Source: Lamellibrachia columna (Eukaryota; Annelida; Polychaeta; Sabellida; Siboglinidae). From it: DNA of 64,000 nucleotides. Below the pieces are notes generated by a model. The model was not told where the DNA came from, ran no database searches, and saw only the letters and a program-made list of their open reading frames with translations. Made by a program: the position numbers and the translations under genes. The stretch spans positions 5,673,890 to 5,737,889 of the forward strand of contig OY759263.1 in NCBI GenBank assembly GCA_963662155.1. The letters are read 5' to 3'. Below, piece after piece: positions 35,561-47,446 of this stretch; positions within the stretch are counted from its first letter, which is position 1; each line of letters begins with the position of its first letter.

Positions 35561-36104
35561 TTAGGCCAAGAGTGCATCATATGTTTTGTTTAACGTCTAT
35601 ATTTGCGGAAATGTGTTTATTAACAGCAAGATTCTCAAATACTTTTGAAAACATTTTATTACAGAAAAAAAATCATTTCATAATAAATAATTAATATTTA
35701 TGTGCAAAAGAATGATACCTTGTATACACATGTTATTTTTTTATTTTATGTCTATACCATTTATTGTTATATTTATAATAATAAAACAATTCATTTCATG
35801 TAGTTAATTCTTAATATTCTGTAAAACTTAAAGTCTTTAAAATGCTTCAAAAACAAATATTCTCTCCAGATGTCACTTTAATTGGGCCACTTTCCAGTTA
35901 TGAATGGATTGACAACAACATAAACACTGCACTCTTTTTATGATGGGATTTTAGTTGTGATAAAATATTTTTTATTTTTAGTAGTCAGAAAACCATTGTT
36001 TTTTAACACAGAATGCTGGAATTTGCACTGCATGCATCACCTAAACATTATTTACTATACATGAACATAATCAACTAAGCACATTATGTTGTAGTGTGGT
36101 TGCC

Positions 36105-36204
36105 ATGACAACGTCAAGGCCAAGCAATGAGTCAGAGTTGCAGCAGTACCGTGTTCTGGAGCGAGCCAATCTGTTGCAGTACTACGACACCTTTATCTCA
36201 CAAG
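36105..36204 (+). CDS. NAB: NAB coding exon 1
   Basis: 33 codons plus [17 protein letters not shown] to DTFISQ. The exon probably opens at 36093 after TTATGTTGTAG, leaving a 12-base UTR. Confidence 0.93.
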
Positions 36205-39200
36205 GTACGAGACTTTGTTGCAGACTATTTAACAAGATTTGCCATCCAAGCCAAAGGCCCAGATGGCAAGTGGACAAGGAAGCCATTGGCTTATCGAGAG
36301 TCCAACAATGTTCATCTACTTATAACCCACCCTCCTAAGATATGTGTCAACCTTGTTTTTAAACATATTCACGCTGCTAGCAGCTCATCTGCCACAACTG
36401 AGACGGTCGGACTGAAATCTCCTTAATACCTTAATACCATGTTAATATTTAACTTGTCATAACACGGGAAAACATTTTGAATGGACCATAAATAATAATA
36501 CCGGTAGTTACTGTTGTTTATCCACACAGCATTGACCAACTATGGCAATAAAACACTGCCACAGTATATCTAACAAAATGCAGAACTTTCTTAACAAATT
36601 TGTTTTGGTTAAATTGTCTTTTGATAGAAGACAATGTCCCCTTATTACACTAATCCTCACCAGAACCTGAGTTATATGGTTGGGCCTCTGTGCGTTGTCA
36701 TGTTTAGTTGTTGTGTGTGCCACCAGGTGGTGACGATGTGCGTCAACTATGTGAGGCGGGAGAGGAAGAGTTCCTAGAAATCATGGCACTGGTCGGCATG
36801 GCAAGCAAACCACTTCATGTCCGGCGACTGCAGAAGGCCTTGCAAGAGTGGGTCAACAATCCAGGTCAGTGGGTCAGAAATCTAGGTCAGTGGGTCAGCA
36901 GTCATGACCTAGTAATTGTTACAGACCTGACTGTGGAAGATGTCTTTGTGCAAACAAACGTGAATCATCTAGTAATTTTTTTAGTGTGAACTAGACTTAT
37001 ATTTGGTTTGGCCTTGGGATCTTATGGGTCTTTTCTGTTTTCCTCTCCAGTAGAGAAAAAGGTCCTCTCCAGCACAAATAGAACAGCCCAGAGAGGCTTG
37101 CTGATCTGTTCCTACCTCGCCATGGACAGAGATATAATAGGTCAAATGTTTGTGTATATGTTGCAGTGGTGTTCCAACAGCCCCTAGATGGCCCAAGGAC
37201 CATGAAACTGGCATCCACACAGTCTGTCTCATCTCATGGCGGTGGCTTGTTGACACAGCAGTGTTCAGTGCCATATCGCAACCCCTCATCAACGTCAACA
37301 CCTATCCAAGCTGCAGCGACTGCTGCGATAGCTGTCATGCCGACCACTAGTAGCACGAGTAGTGGCCTGTGGCCACTGCCAACGACACTGCCGATTTCTG
37401 CCGCGCACAGTCCCGCATCTGATAGCGTGATCAACAATATGACAGGCTCGCCCCCTGTTGGCAATAACAGCACCAAGTCCGCGAGCACACCCTCCTCGAA
37501 TGTGCGTATATTAGCAAGTATTGCATACTTTGGCATGATACAGTTCATTGAAATAAATAATCAATGTACCTGTATTCGTATTTCACAGGTTAATATTTCA
37601 TGAAAGTTCTAATCAACCTATATCAATATGGTGGAATTGTTCTAGCCCTTCAGTTACAGTTACATAACGATCATTTCGAAGGCATACAGTTTATGGTTAG
37701 TATGCTCGAAGCTACTGCCCTATTTGTCTCTGCTAAATATCTCCTTGTTTGCCGTCCACCAGGGCACTGGGAGACGGTCTGAGTCACCCACACCAGGGGG
37801 CGCAGCTGGGTCACCATATCCCCCGAGGCTCAATGAGGCTCAGTTGTGGGCAATAGAGAAGGTGGCAACCAAGGTGGCTCGACTATTGCCCACGTACGAG
37901 GCAAAGTCTGTGAACATGAAGAAGGATATCAGCATAGAATTACAGGTGAAAGCTATTTCTAACTTTCGATTTGTTTAATATGTACATGCTTGTGGATCTT
38001 GAGTCCGAATAAAAATGATAATAATAATAAAAATATTCAACTGCACGTGTTAAACGGTTCATACAGTATTTATTTGAATATCAACAGACCTGATTCCTGA
38101 TGGGCTAAATGAATTTAGGGAGCAGCAATTAGACACACAGACATCCCAGAGAAAGAATAAAGTGGGTCATTTCAGCCGAAGAGAGAGGACATCTGTGGAC
38201 TATTTCCAGCAATGGTTATTTGTTGAAATGCCACTATCGGAACTAATGTTATAAAATCAGATTGGAAGTTTGAGGTTATATAAAATGGATTCTTCAGTAG
38301 GGGCGGTATAGATGGGACGTAATTGTGTATAGTGAACCTATTTCTGCAGTCCCAGTAAAGCATTGTGTGGTTGCGTGACAAGTAAACATTTTGTTTATTA
38401 TATTTAGTTTTCCCAACAGGAGCTGATAGATTCTACTGAAGACACATCTGAAAGACTTACCAAGATCCGAAAGTATGCAGCCATTTACGGGAGGTTTGAC
38501 TCAAAGCGCAAGAATGAGAATAACATGTCACTTCACGAGGTATGACTGTTACTGACCATATTAGTGGGACTACCAATCTATCTTTCACTACTGAAATTAT
38601 TTCGGACTGACCCAAGGTGACCATAATTATGAGGCACCCGTTTTACCAGGTTGATCGTAACGTAAGTTTTGACGGTACACATCATAACTATGGGTCCTGA
38701 CAATTTCCTTCCTGTTGCAGTGGAGCAACATCAATGAAGCAAACTTGTGTAATTCAAAATCCAATGTAACATGATCACAATTGAGCAATAGGAATAATAT
38801 AATTATGCAGACTTAAACATACTATAATATTAATATTTGTATCTACAGTACATCAGACCACTCGATCTTCATAACCAAGTTCTATTTGTTGGTAGGTAAG
38901 CATTAACGGTAAATTAAAACAGTTTACTTAGACCATTATTTTTTTAATTTCAATGTTTCGGGGTGAATATCGTGTTTTCATTGCATGCTGAGTGAACGTA
39001 ATTTAGCGGGTGTTGATGATATGGCCATCACGTGATCCCGTGAATGCCTGACAGCAAGACACTTTGTCCACATGTATTAGAAAGTATTGGCCATCCCGTG
39101 AATGCCTGATGCCAATACACTTTGTCCACATGTATTAAAAAGTATTGGCCATCACGTGATCCCGTGAATGCCTGACGCCAATGCACTTTGTCCACATGTA

Positions 39201-42200
39201 TTAGAAAGTATTGGCCATCACGTGATCCCGTGAATGCCTGACAGCAAGACACTTTGTCCACATGTATTAGAAAGTGTTGGCCATCACGTGATCCCGTGAA
39301 TGCCTGACAGCAAGACACTTTGTTCACATGTATTAGAAAGTATTGGCCATCCCGTGAATGCCTGACATCAAGACACTTTGTCCACATGTATTAGAAAGTG
39401 TTGGCAGCTGTTTGGAAATGTACTGAACGTCACGGTTGATATTCATAAACAGATCACAGTCAAGTTATATTAAACAAATTGGTTAATTAAAACACATCTG
39501 GGCAGTAAGCATGTGTGAATAGGCATTGTTTGTAACATATTATAACACAATTGTACGATAACAAGACAAGACTTTGTGCCTCGAACCTTTCTGTGAGAGA
39601 GGTCCCTCTGTGTGTAATACTGTGTACTGCTGTCAGTCGTGTGTCTGACGTTGATGACGTGTCGCTAGGTGTCAGTGAACGAGGCTGCTGCTCAGTTGTG
39701 TCGACACGTGCCAACTCTCCTGACAAGAAGAAACGACCTATTTCCGCTCGCCCGTCAGGTGGTGCGAGACAGTGGCTACCAGTATTCCAAGGGCAGGTCA
39801 AGGTGAGATTGGGGTGTACTAGGGGTCAAGGTGAGGGCAGGGCCAACTTGGGGTGGATTAGGACACAGGTTGCAGTAGAAAATAAATTTCTTTGGGGCAC
39901 GATGATCGGGAGAATTGAATAAATAGATAAAACTAACAATGCCAGATACAGGCCAGGGCTCTCCAGCATACATTTTCTACATATTTTACACACAAGAAAC
40001 TAATATTTTTTTAATCCATGCACTGTCAGAGTGTGTTGAAATTAGTGGTTGACATAGGAGCTACTTTTAGTTGGTATTTGTTATGGGTGTGAGAAAAATA
40101 TCTTGCTAAAGTTCACAGAATTGAAATATGGCTTGAACACTGACTGACTGTTTTCCAGGTTATGGACAGCATTTTCAGAATAACGACTGTGTAGAAATCA
40201 TCATGTTTCTCTGTTTTTGGTTTTAGTTTCTTGATAGATATATGTATATAGTAGTGTGATTAGTACATTTAGCATACATTTAATCACAATACCTGAGAGG
40301 AATTTCAGTATTTTTAAAATTGATGTGTGCATGCATGCAGGCGTGTGTATATATAGATGTTGACCTACATTTCCAATGAGAAGTCAGTGGGAACATGAAA
40401 ACTTTCCCTTGTACTAGAAGGAGTGCATCTGTGGTACTGATGTTTTGATTGGCTGGCTCCAGGGCACAGAGAATTGACATTGCCCCAGAAACTAAGCGGG
40501 TGAAACTTGAGTCATCTGTTCATCAGACACCAGATGGCACTGTGAAAGTGTCACGCGCTGAACTGGAGAAGTTGAAACGTGAGGTGGGGCAAACTTGAGA
40601 CATCTCCACTGAATAATTGTTCACAAGATGGCATTGGTTGTGCAACCAATAGAAAGCAGTTTCCTTATTATTAAAATTTATGGCTAAATATTTTCTCCAC
40701 TTTTGCAGAATATGTCACTCACTGCACGTTTTCCTTCTAACAAAACCTTTCATGTTCAGTTCATTCCACCTTGTCTTCGTCTACTCCTTAGCGTTGTCTC
40801 TCCATCTTCTTTGCGCTCTTACTCATCTTACTTTACCTTCCACCCTGTCTTCATCTACTCCTTAGCGTCGTCTCTCCATCTTCTTTGTTCTCTTACTCAT
40901 CTTCCTTTACCTTCCATCCTGTCTTCATCTACTCCTTAGCGTCGTCTCTCCATCTTCTTTGTTCTCTTACTCATCTTCCTTTACCTTCCATCCTGTCTTC
41001 ATCTACTCCTTAGCGTCGTCTCTCCATCTTCTTTGTTCTCTTACTCATCTTCCTTTACCTTCCATCCTGTCTTCATCTACTCCTTAGCGTCGTCTCTCCA
41101 TCTTCTTTGTTCTCTTACTCATCTTCCTTTACCTTCCATCCTGTCTTCATCTACTCCTTAGCGTCGTCTCTCCATCTTCTTTGTTCTCTTACTCATCTTC
41201 CTTTACCTTCCATCCTGTCTTCGTCTACTCCTTAGCGTCATCTCTCCATCTTCTTTGTTCTCTTACTCATCTTCCTTTACCTTCCACCCTGTCTTCGTCT
41301 ACTCCTTAGCGTCGTCTCTCCATCTTCTTTGTTCTCTTACTCATCTTCCTTTACCTTCCATCCTGTCTTCATCTACTCCTTAGCGTCGTCTCTCCATCTT
41401 CTTTGTTCTCTTACTCATCTTCCTTTACCTTCCATCCTGTCTTCGTCTACTCCTTAGCGTCGTCTCTCCATCTTCTTTGTTCTCTTACTCATCTTCCTTT
41501 ACCTTCCACCCTGTCTTCGTCTACTCCTTAGCGTCGTCTCTCCATCTTCTTTGTTCTCTTACTCATCTTCCTTTACCTTCCATCCTGTCTTCATCTACTC
41601 CTTAGCGTCGTCTCTCCATCTTCTTTGTTCTCTTACTCATCTTCCTTTACCTTCCATCCTGTCTTCATCTACTCCTTAGCGTCGTCTCTCCATCTTCTTT
41701 GTTCTCTTACTCATCTTCCTTTACCTTCCATCCTGTCTTCGTCTACTCCTTAGCGTCGTCTCTCCATCTTCTTTGTTCTCTTACTCATCTTCCTTTACCT
41801 TCCACCCTGTCTTCGTCTACTCCTTAGCGTCGTCCCTCCATCTTCTTTGTTCTCTTATTCATCTTCCTTTACCTTCCACCCTGTCTTCATCTACTCCTTA
41901 GCGTCGTCCCTCCATCTTCTTTGTTCGCTTACTCATCTTCCTTTACCTTCCATCCTGTCTTCATCTACTCCTTAACGTCGTCCCTCCATCTTCTTCGTGC
42001 TCTTACTCATCTTCCTTTACCTTCCATCATGGTTTTTTTTTACTCAAAGGCTACTTTTCATGTATCCATACCACTTCAGTTTGTGTTTACAGATGTAACA
42101 CATAATGCTAAATTAATATTAAATTCTGCATTTGGGTTAGCAAGAATATTCTTGTGTGAATAAAATATGATATTATAAATTAGCTAAAAATTATGTTTGA

Positions 42201-43939
42201 ATTGATCTAGAATAGGAATTTGAAGTATTTATGTGCATGTCCTGATTAACTTTAATATAGGTCATAAATTATTTGTTAGTCCTGATTAAAGTGGTTGATG
42301 ACATATTTCCCACAGAGTCGAATGACGGAGATCAACAAGGACCTTGGTGATATCACCACCCAGCAGGGGGAGCTGAAGTCAAAGGTGAACAAAGCGAAGA
42401 ATGCCGGTGATACTAGTTTGGTTGCCAGCCTCCAGGGGGAGCTTGAGTCATTGACAACGAGACAGCTTGAGTTGCTGACGGAACAGAGTGAAATCATCAA
42501 GAAGCAGCGATGTGCACAGAGGTAGGCGGGCATAGTTTGAGATGGGAGAGGGGGAGGGAATAGTTTGAGATGGGGGAGGGAGAGGGAATAGGGTGGGTGG
42601 TATTTAGGAGGATTTAAGGACACATTTCTATACTTAAAATTTTCATGGTTGTCCATAAAATGGATATTTTTTCGATGTATTTCTGGTTGTCATTGGATAA
42701 TTGCTGGATGGCATTTTTATCCTAATAATTACCTGGCAGGTTCATTGCGGTTTTTCTTTTTTTGGCAACCATTGAAAAAAGAGTATGTATAGTTATAATT
42801 AATTAGACCTTAAAACCGTCACACTGGTTTCGTTAGATTCTGACGGGGAAACTACCAGACAAACAATATTGCCTCATGTATTTTAGACCTTAGGCAGGAT
42901 GAAGGGAGAGATATTGGGAAATGGGGATTAAGGAAGACTCCTCTGCTGCAGCTTACAGAGGCTCTTTCAGTTGGTATCAGTTGTCCGCAGCGAACCTTAG
43001 TGTTTATTTATTACAGCTTTAATAATCGTCAATGAGAGCCAGTTTTTTCTGTCAACTCTTCCCCTCTTTATGGACAGAAGTGAAAAATTCCTCACTGTGT
43101 CTTGGATCTCGTTAGCCTAGTTTGTTCTGCCCATTCTCACCCCGTCTGTCACATTACAGACAACTGTGGGTGAAGCACCAGCTCGAAGGCAGCTATGTCG
43201 GAGAGGCCGTTCTTGACGATGGCGAGGGTGAGTGCAACGTTTACAGCCATTCTCACCAGGTGGTGCACCTGTTCTTTCTTAACTTGCGATAATGTTCTGT
43301 GTTTGTTTAACCTCCATATGTGGCTCTTGATAACAGATGATTAGCACGAGCACTCATTTCTTAATTATATTCGTAAACACTGAAGCCATGTGGCAGCAAT
43401 AAAATGCCCGTTAGGTGAAACTTGATTTGTGATGGTAAATCAGTGTTAGTGATTAACGATTTGTTTTGAGCACACGAGAAGGCATTGTGGGTGACAGTAA
43501 AAAAAATTGACTGGATTACATGCACGTTAAGCATAACTTACTGGCAAGTTATAAAACATTGTAAATAGCCATTTTGTTGAATTCTGTTGTAGATTCGCTG
43601 AACGGAATCAGTGGAATGTCGTCGCCTGGCAACAGCGATGACGAATATGGCGAGGGCGCCACCTGTACCGTCGACTTCTCAAAGGTAGAATTCAATGAAA
43701 CTGATGCAGACAGCAAGGTGGCACCACCGCATGCTTCGTTGATCAGCGATGAGGATCAGCATGCAGTGGGGGCAATGGAATCGATCAACTCCCAAAGAGA
43801 GGAGGTAGTGGGAGGCGTTGTGATCAAGACGGAGGAACAGGGGGAATGGAATCGGGAGATGGATGGTGGTGAGGGAACACAAGGAGGTGTTGATGTGAAA
43901 GAAGAACCCAAGTCGGTGGGAGAGGAAGGGACGAGCTGA
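36105..43939 (+). CDS. NAB: NGFI-A/EGR-binding co-repressor (NAB family)
   Basis: Complete coding gene of ten exons: 36105-36204, 36727-36864, 37167-37501, 37763-37945, 38420-38539, 39669-39802, 40463-40583, 42316-42521, 43160-43227, 43593-43939; 583 codons plus TGA. NAB proteins bind EGR zinc-finger factors and repress (sometimes boost) their targets in the nucleus. NCD1 covers about residues 8-80, with [18 protein letters not shown] and [22 protein letters not shown]2 covers about 200-330, with [31 protein letters not shown] and [11 protein letters not shown]. Between them is a Ser/Thr/Pro linker. Exon 8 adds a charged coiled coil not known to me in vertebrate NABs. The tail holds VIKTEE and VKEEP, sumoylation-type sites. 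The ATG at 36105 has GCC just before it and begins the NCD1 frame. It is longer than human NAB1/2 (about 490-525). Confidence 0.95.
36207..36415 (-). mobile_element. CR1-like LINE 3' fragment
   Basis: In NAB intron 1. On the minus strand, AATATGTTTAAAAACAAGGTTG encodes the typical MFKNK end of CR1-type ORF2; stem TTGCCATC...GATGGCAA follows. Confidence 0.75.
36727..36864 (+). CDS. NAB: NAB coding exon 2 (NCD1 core)
   Basis: 138 bp, [17 protein letters not shown] to LQEWVNNP plus G. Donor CCAG|GTCAGT is followed 21 bp later by a second copy, CTAG|GTCAGT. Confidence 0.95.
37167..37501 (+). CDS. NAB: NAB coding exon 3 (linker)
   Basis: 335 bp, (V)[13 protein letters not shown] to STPSSN, rich in Ser, Thr, Pro and Ala. 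The donor AAT|GTGCGT is unusual, but it is the one that keeps frame with exon 4. Confidence 0.85.
37763..37945 (+). CDS. NAB: NAB coding exon 4
   Basis: 61 codons, [16 protein letters not shown] to KKDISIELQ. Start of NCD2 ([19 protein letters not shown]). Confidence 0.92.
38420..38539 (+). CDS. NAB: NAB coding exon 5 (NCD2)
   Basis: 40 codons, [19 protein letters not shown] to [16 protein letters not shown] is a family hallmark. Confidence 0.95.
39020..39405. repeat. About 65-bp tandem repeat, 6 copies
   Basis: In NAB intron 5. The unit includes CCCGTGAATGCCTGACAGCA and CACATGTATTAGAAAGT. Four copies carry TCACGTGA (39028, 39152, 39218, 39284); the others have lost a 10-bp piece containing it. 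Confidence 0.92.
39669..39802 (+). CDS. NAB: NAB coding exon 6 (NCD2 end)
   Basis: 134 bp, [18 protein letters not shown] to SKGRS plus AG. The donor TCAAG|GTGAGA is repeated 28 bp downstream as TCAAG|GTGAGG. Confidence 0.94.
40463..40583 (+). CDS. NAB: NAB coding exon 7
   Basis: 121 bp, (R)[17 protein letters not shown] to LEKLKRE. Contains a K-R-V-K-L basic patch. The donor GAG|GTGGGG is weak. Confidence 0.85.
40735..42035 (+). repeat. 74-bp pyrimidine-rich minisatellite, 17 copies
   Basis: In NAB intron 7. CTACTCCTTAG recurs every 74 bp from 40781 to 41965. On the gene strand each unit reads CTCAT (branch-point-like), then about 40 pyrimidine-rich bases without AG, then TTAG, so each resembles a 3' splice site. 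Confidence 0.95.
42316..42521 (+). CDS. NAB: NAB coding exon 8 (coiled coil)
   Basis: 68 codons plus [19 protein letters not shown] to IIKKQRCAQ. Heptad-like, rich in Glu, Lys, Gln and Leu. Phase fits exons 7 and 9. Confidence 0.88.
43160..43227 (+). CDS. NAB: NAB coding exon 9
   Basis: 68 bp, (R)[17 protein letters not shown] to DDGE plus G. Acceptor CACATTACAG, donor GTGAGT. Confidence 0.85.
43593..43939 (+). CDS. NAB: NAB coding exon 10 (stop)
   Basis: (D)[16 protein letters not shown] to EEGTS then TGA. A Glu/Gly-rich acidic tail with two psi-K-x-E-type sites (IKTE, VKEE). Confidence 0.9.
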
Positions 43940-44814
43940 CGGGGTTCTTCCTGGGTGGACATGATCGTGTACAAAACTCAATTTATATCTCCGCATTCTA
44001 GTGTATTATAGCAGATGTGCACTTATATATTTTGTAGAACACGTTACATTCTGAATCAACTGTGATTACAGTAATGATGTTTTCTCGCATCTTGCCTGCT
44101 CAAGTAGTGGTTCTCTTAGTGTGCCATCTGCGCTTTGGTTCATTGTTATTATTCTTCAGCTGGCAGCTGTAGATCCATTTTAAAGGAAAATACAACAATT
44201 TGCATTGGTTAATTGATACGTTGCTAGTGGGGGATTTCATATCATTAAAATGCCCCAATTCTAAAAATATTTATATCAAAGGTAAATTAACAATATTATA
44301 CGTCAGGTTTTAATATTTAGTCCTGTTGTATATTTAACGTTAGACATTCTATAAAATGGGAATTTGACAGACTCAATGACTATGTGAAGATTTATTGGAG
44401 CCAGTAACTGCCGTAAAGCAATCTCTAAGTATATCATAAAACTGGCATATTTTATTTCTGTGAACGATCTTGATAATAACATATGAATATTATCATTAAC
44501 CAACTTGGATGTTGTAAATACTAATGAATTCAGTGTTGTAAACAGTCGTTCAACTAACCAGTGGAAATTGTAGCGCATTTCCTTTAAAGACCACTTGTCA
44601 CTTGCGATGCCACACAGAAGAGTATGGTGCCATTGAGAAAACTTATCATTTCATTACATATATAGTAGCAATGAGGCTTGGTCGCATTTTCAGTCTTTGT
44701 GAGGAGTCAGGTGTGAAGAAACTCACTCGTACAGTTGTGTACAATGCAGAACGATCGTCTCCGGCAGATGTCTTGAAGCAATGTTTATGATTTTGTACAA
44801 ATTATTTATTTGCC

Positions 44815-44820
44815 AATAAA
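44815..44820 (+). promoter_or_regulatory. Candidate NAB polyadenylation signal
   Basis: AATAAA in TTGCCAATAAAGTTG, 876 bp after the NAB stop codon, with a GT-rich stretch (GTGGTGG) about 20 bp further. Confidence 0.55.
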
Positions 44821-46602
44821 GTTGTGATATTTAATTACCTGTGGTGGTTTAGAATAATCCGAGTGTTCTTATACTTGGACTACAGGATGTTTGATGTGGC
44901 CTGTAGGCCACCTGGTGAACAACATGCAAACTGATGAAACCAAAAAATTTTGCAGTCAAAAAAGGTCGGGTGAATTCGGGTCTTGGATTTGTAAGAAATT
45001 AAAAGTATGTTTTTGTTACACGTTAGTGTTCAGAGCTGCTGTAACTGACTCGTACTTATTCAGTCTGATGTTTCATTTCAACAACTGCCACATTCATGCA
45101 AATAGTTGTCTTAGTTATAGCAAGATGACTAATGATAATATCTATCTAATTATACAGGATGAAAGGACTTAAACGACGCAACACTAAGTGACTTGTGTAT
45201 AACAGTATGCTATCTAGAACTGTTGTCACATTATTGTCGCATCAGTATGATGGACAGAGGGGTGGCACTCAAAAGACGAAACATTGTCAGTGTACGATGA
45301 ATATGAATTTAATATCACTTGACATTGCTACACCATAGTAAGACACGATAGGTATTCATGCTGATGATATACATCATTAAACATTTCAACGACAAAGCAA
45401 CAGATTTTGATAACAAGTCACTGGGCCAGTGACCTACTGCCACATAAAATGTTTCCATTACAACAAACCTTAGTGACAATTTTAACATGGAATTGTCAGT
45501 GGTATTCCAACAAGACAATACCCTGGTGAAACGTCAATCAGGGCGCATATTGCCATCCAGTTTCAAGAGTGTTTGATTGATATGTACATTTATTAACAAC
45601 ATAACTACGATAGTATATTAAAACAATAGCTAAAATCTTCAGGCAAACACAGTCATCCATCTAGAATCTGCTAGCTTTATGCACTGATTTCTTACAAATT
45701 AAAATAGACCTGATTGTTGTTAACGTCTACAGATTTACAGTGATGCAATGTGTCGTAGTAATGTATATGAATTTCCTAAAACAAGCAAAACTCTTTATCA
45801 TTAATGTCAGCTTTTGCTAACCACTAAGCACAGTCAAATCTATTTCAGCTTTACTAATACACTTCTCTTACAGTAGCAGACTAAATGAGGTTTGAACCGG
45901 TATCGTCTCAGAAGAGAAATACTGCACACTCCCACATTTCACCCCTGATACATAAGTATGGCAATCATAGCGGAGTAATCACCTCGCAATACATGAATGG
46001 GACTGGAAGACGTTGGTAAAACCCTGTACTTCCGACACAACCCCTTCCAGGGTAATGTAAAGGTACAAGACAAACTGATGTCTCGGCCCTATTTACTTAC
46101 AATGTGCCAGCAGCAGGCCTGAAGGCATGTCCGTGTGAAAGCGATAATAAAACTTTGTAGCCAGCCAGCACAATCTCTATGTTAATGGGCCCAAGTGAGA
46201 CACTAGGACTCAATTCTTACGTTTTGCAGAAGACAACGAAACAATAAGAAACAACAGCACAAACAGTCCAATTCAGATGTTGCGTTAAACACCTTTGATA
46301 TGCCAAGACATTTCAATATGTGTTTTATCACACAGCCACAGCCACAGTGCACACAGCTCTATGATTCAAGTAATGTTGAGGTCCCAATATTGTCTGTCAG
46401 ACGTACAAACAATGACCCCACCAGCAAGTGTAGCTGGCTGGTTATACACTGAGACAAGTTATACTGTTACAGCATCATTCGGCACAAATCTTCACTTAAG
46501 TAACTCAATTCGTACACAAAACTGCAACCTGAAAACCATAGCATGTCCGCACACATATTAGTTTGTCTATGTTATCTAGTCACCGTCATAAATCATAACT
46601 GT
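44821..46602. other. NAB-STAT spacer, left part
   Basis: No exon, array or clear element end seen. GGTTTGAACCGG near 45892 resembles a reversed B box, but no A box accompanies it. Confidence 0.5.
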
Positions 46603-47326
46603 TTTATTATGTATACAGGTACCATATTATGTATACAGGTATCATATTATGTATACAGGTATCATATTATGTATACAGGTATCATATTATGTATACAGGT
46701 ACCATATTATGTATACAGGTACCATATTATGTATACAGGTATCATATTATGTATACAGGTATCATATTATGTATACAGGTATCATATTATGTATACAGGT
46801 ACCATATTATGTATACAGGTATCATATTATGTATACAGGTACCATATTATGTATACAGGTATCATATTATGTATACAGGTACCATATTATGTATACAGGT
46901 ATCATATTATGTATACAGGTACCATATTATGTATACAGGTACCATATTATGTATACAGGTATCATATTATGTATACAGGTACCATATTATGTATACAGGT
47001 ATCATATTATGTATACAGGTATCATATTATGTATACAGGTATCATATTATGTATACAGGTACCATATTATGTATACAGGTACCATATTATGTATACAGGT
47101 ATCATATTATGTATACAGGTACCATATTATGTATACAGGTACCATATTATGTATACAGGTATCATATTATGTATACAGGTATCATATTATGTATACAGGT
47201 ATCATATTATGTATACAGGTATCATATTATGTATACAGGTATCATATTATGTATACAGGTATCATATTATGTATACAGGTATCATATTATGTATACAGGT
47301 ACCATATTATGTATACAGGTATCATA
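46603..47326. repeat. 20-bp minisatellite, about 36 copies
   Basis: Unit ACAGGTATCATATTATGTAT, or the same with GGTACC, in exact 20-bp phase. Copies differ almost only at one T/C position. No unit has a stop in any of the three plus frames, which creates long spurious ORFs. Confidence 0.97.
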
Positions 47327-47374
47327 GTCAACCTAACAAGGGTACAGTACGCTTGACAAAAATTGGGCCATGAA

Positions 47375-47446
47375 AAAATGTCAAGGAATCCGTTCTTATA
47401 AGAGCACACCAAAATGTCAAGGAATCCGTTCTTATAAGAGCACACC
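47375..47446. repeat. 36-bp direct duplication
   Basis: AAAATGTCAAGGAATCCGTT and the following 16 bases occur twice in a row. Confidence 0.85.

Noticed and set aside
36100..36113. RFX X-box-like GTTGCCATGACAAC over the NAB start codon
   Set aside because: Close to the palindromic consensus, but it coincides with the Kozak-ATG-ACA coding start, and similar strings occur inside a STAT exon. Chance is likely.
46603..47326. Regularly spaced short repeats as a CRISPR array
   Set aside because: There are no unique spacers: the whole sequence is repeat. The surroundings are intron-bearing animal genes.
46543..47373. 276-codon ORF reading YYVYRYHIMYTGI repeats
   Set aside because: It is the 20-bp array read in frame; all three plus frames are equally open, and nothing conserved flanks it.
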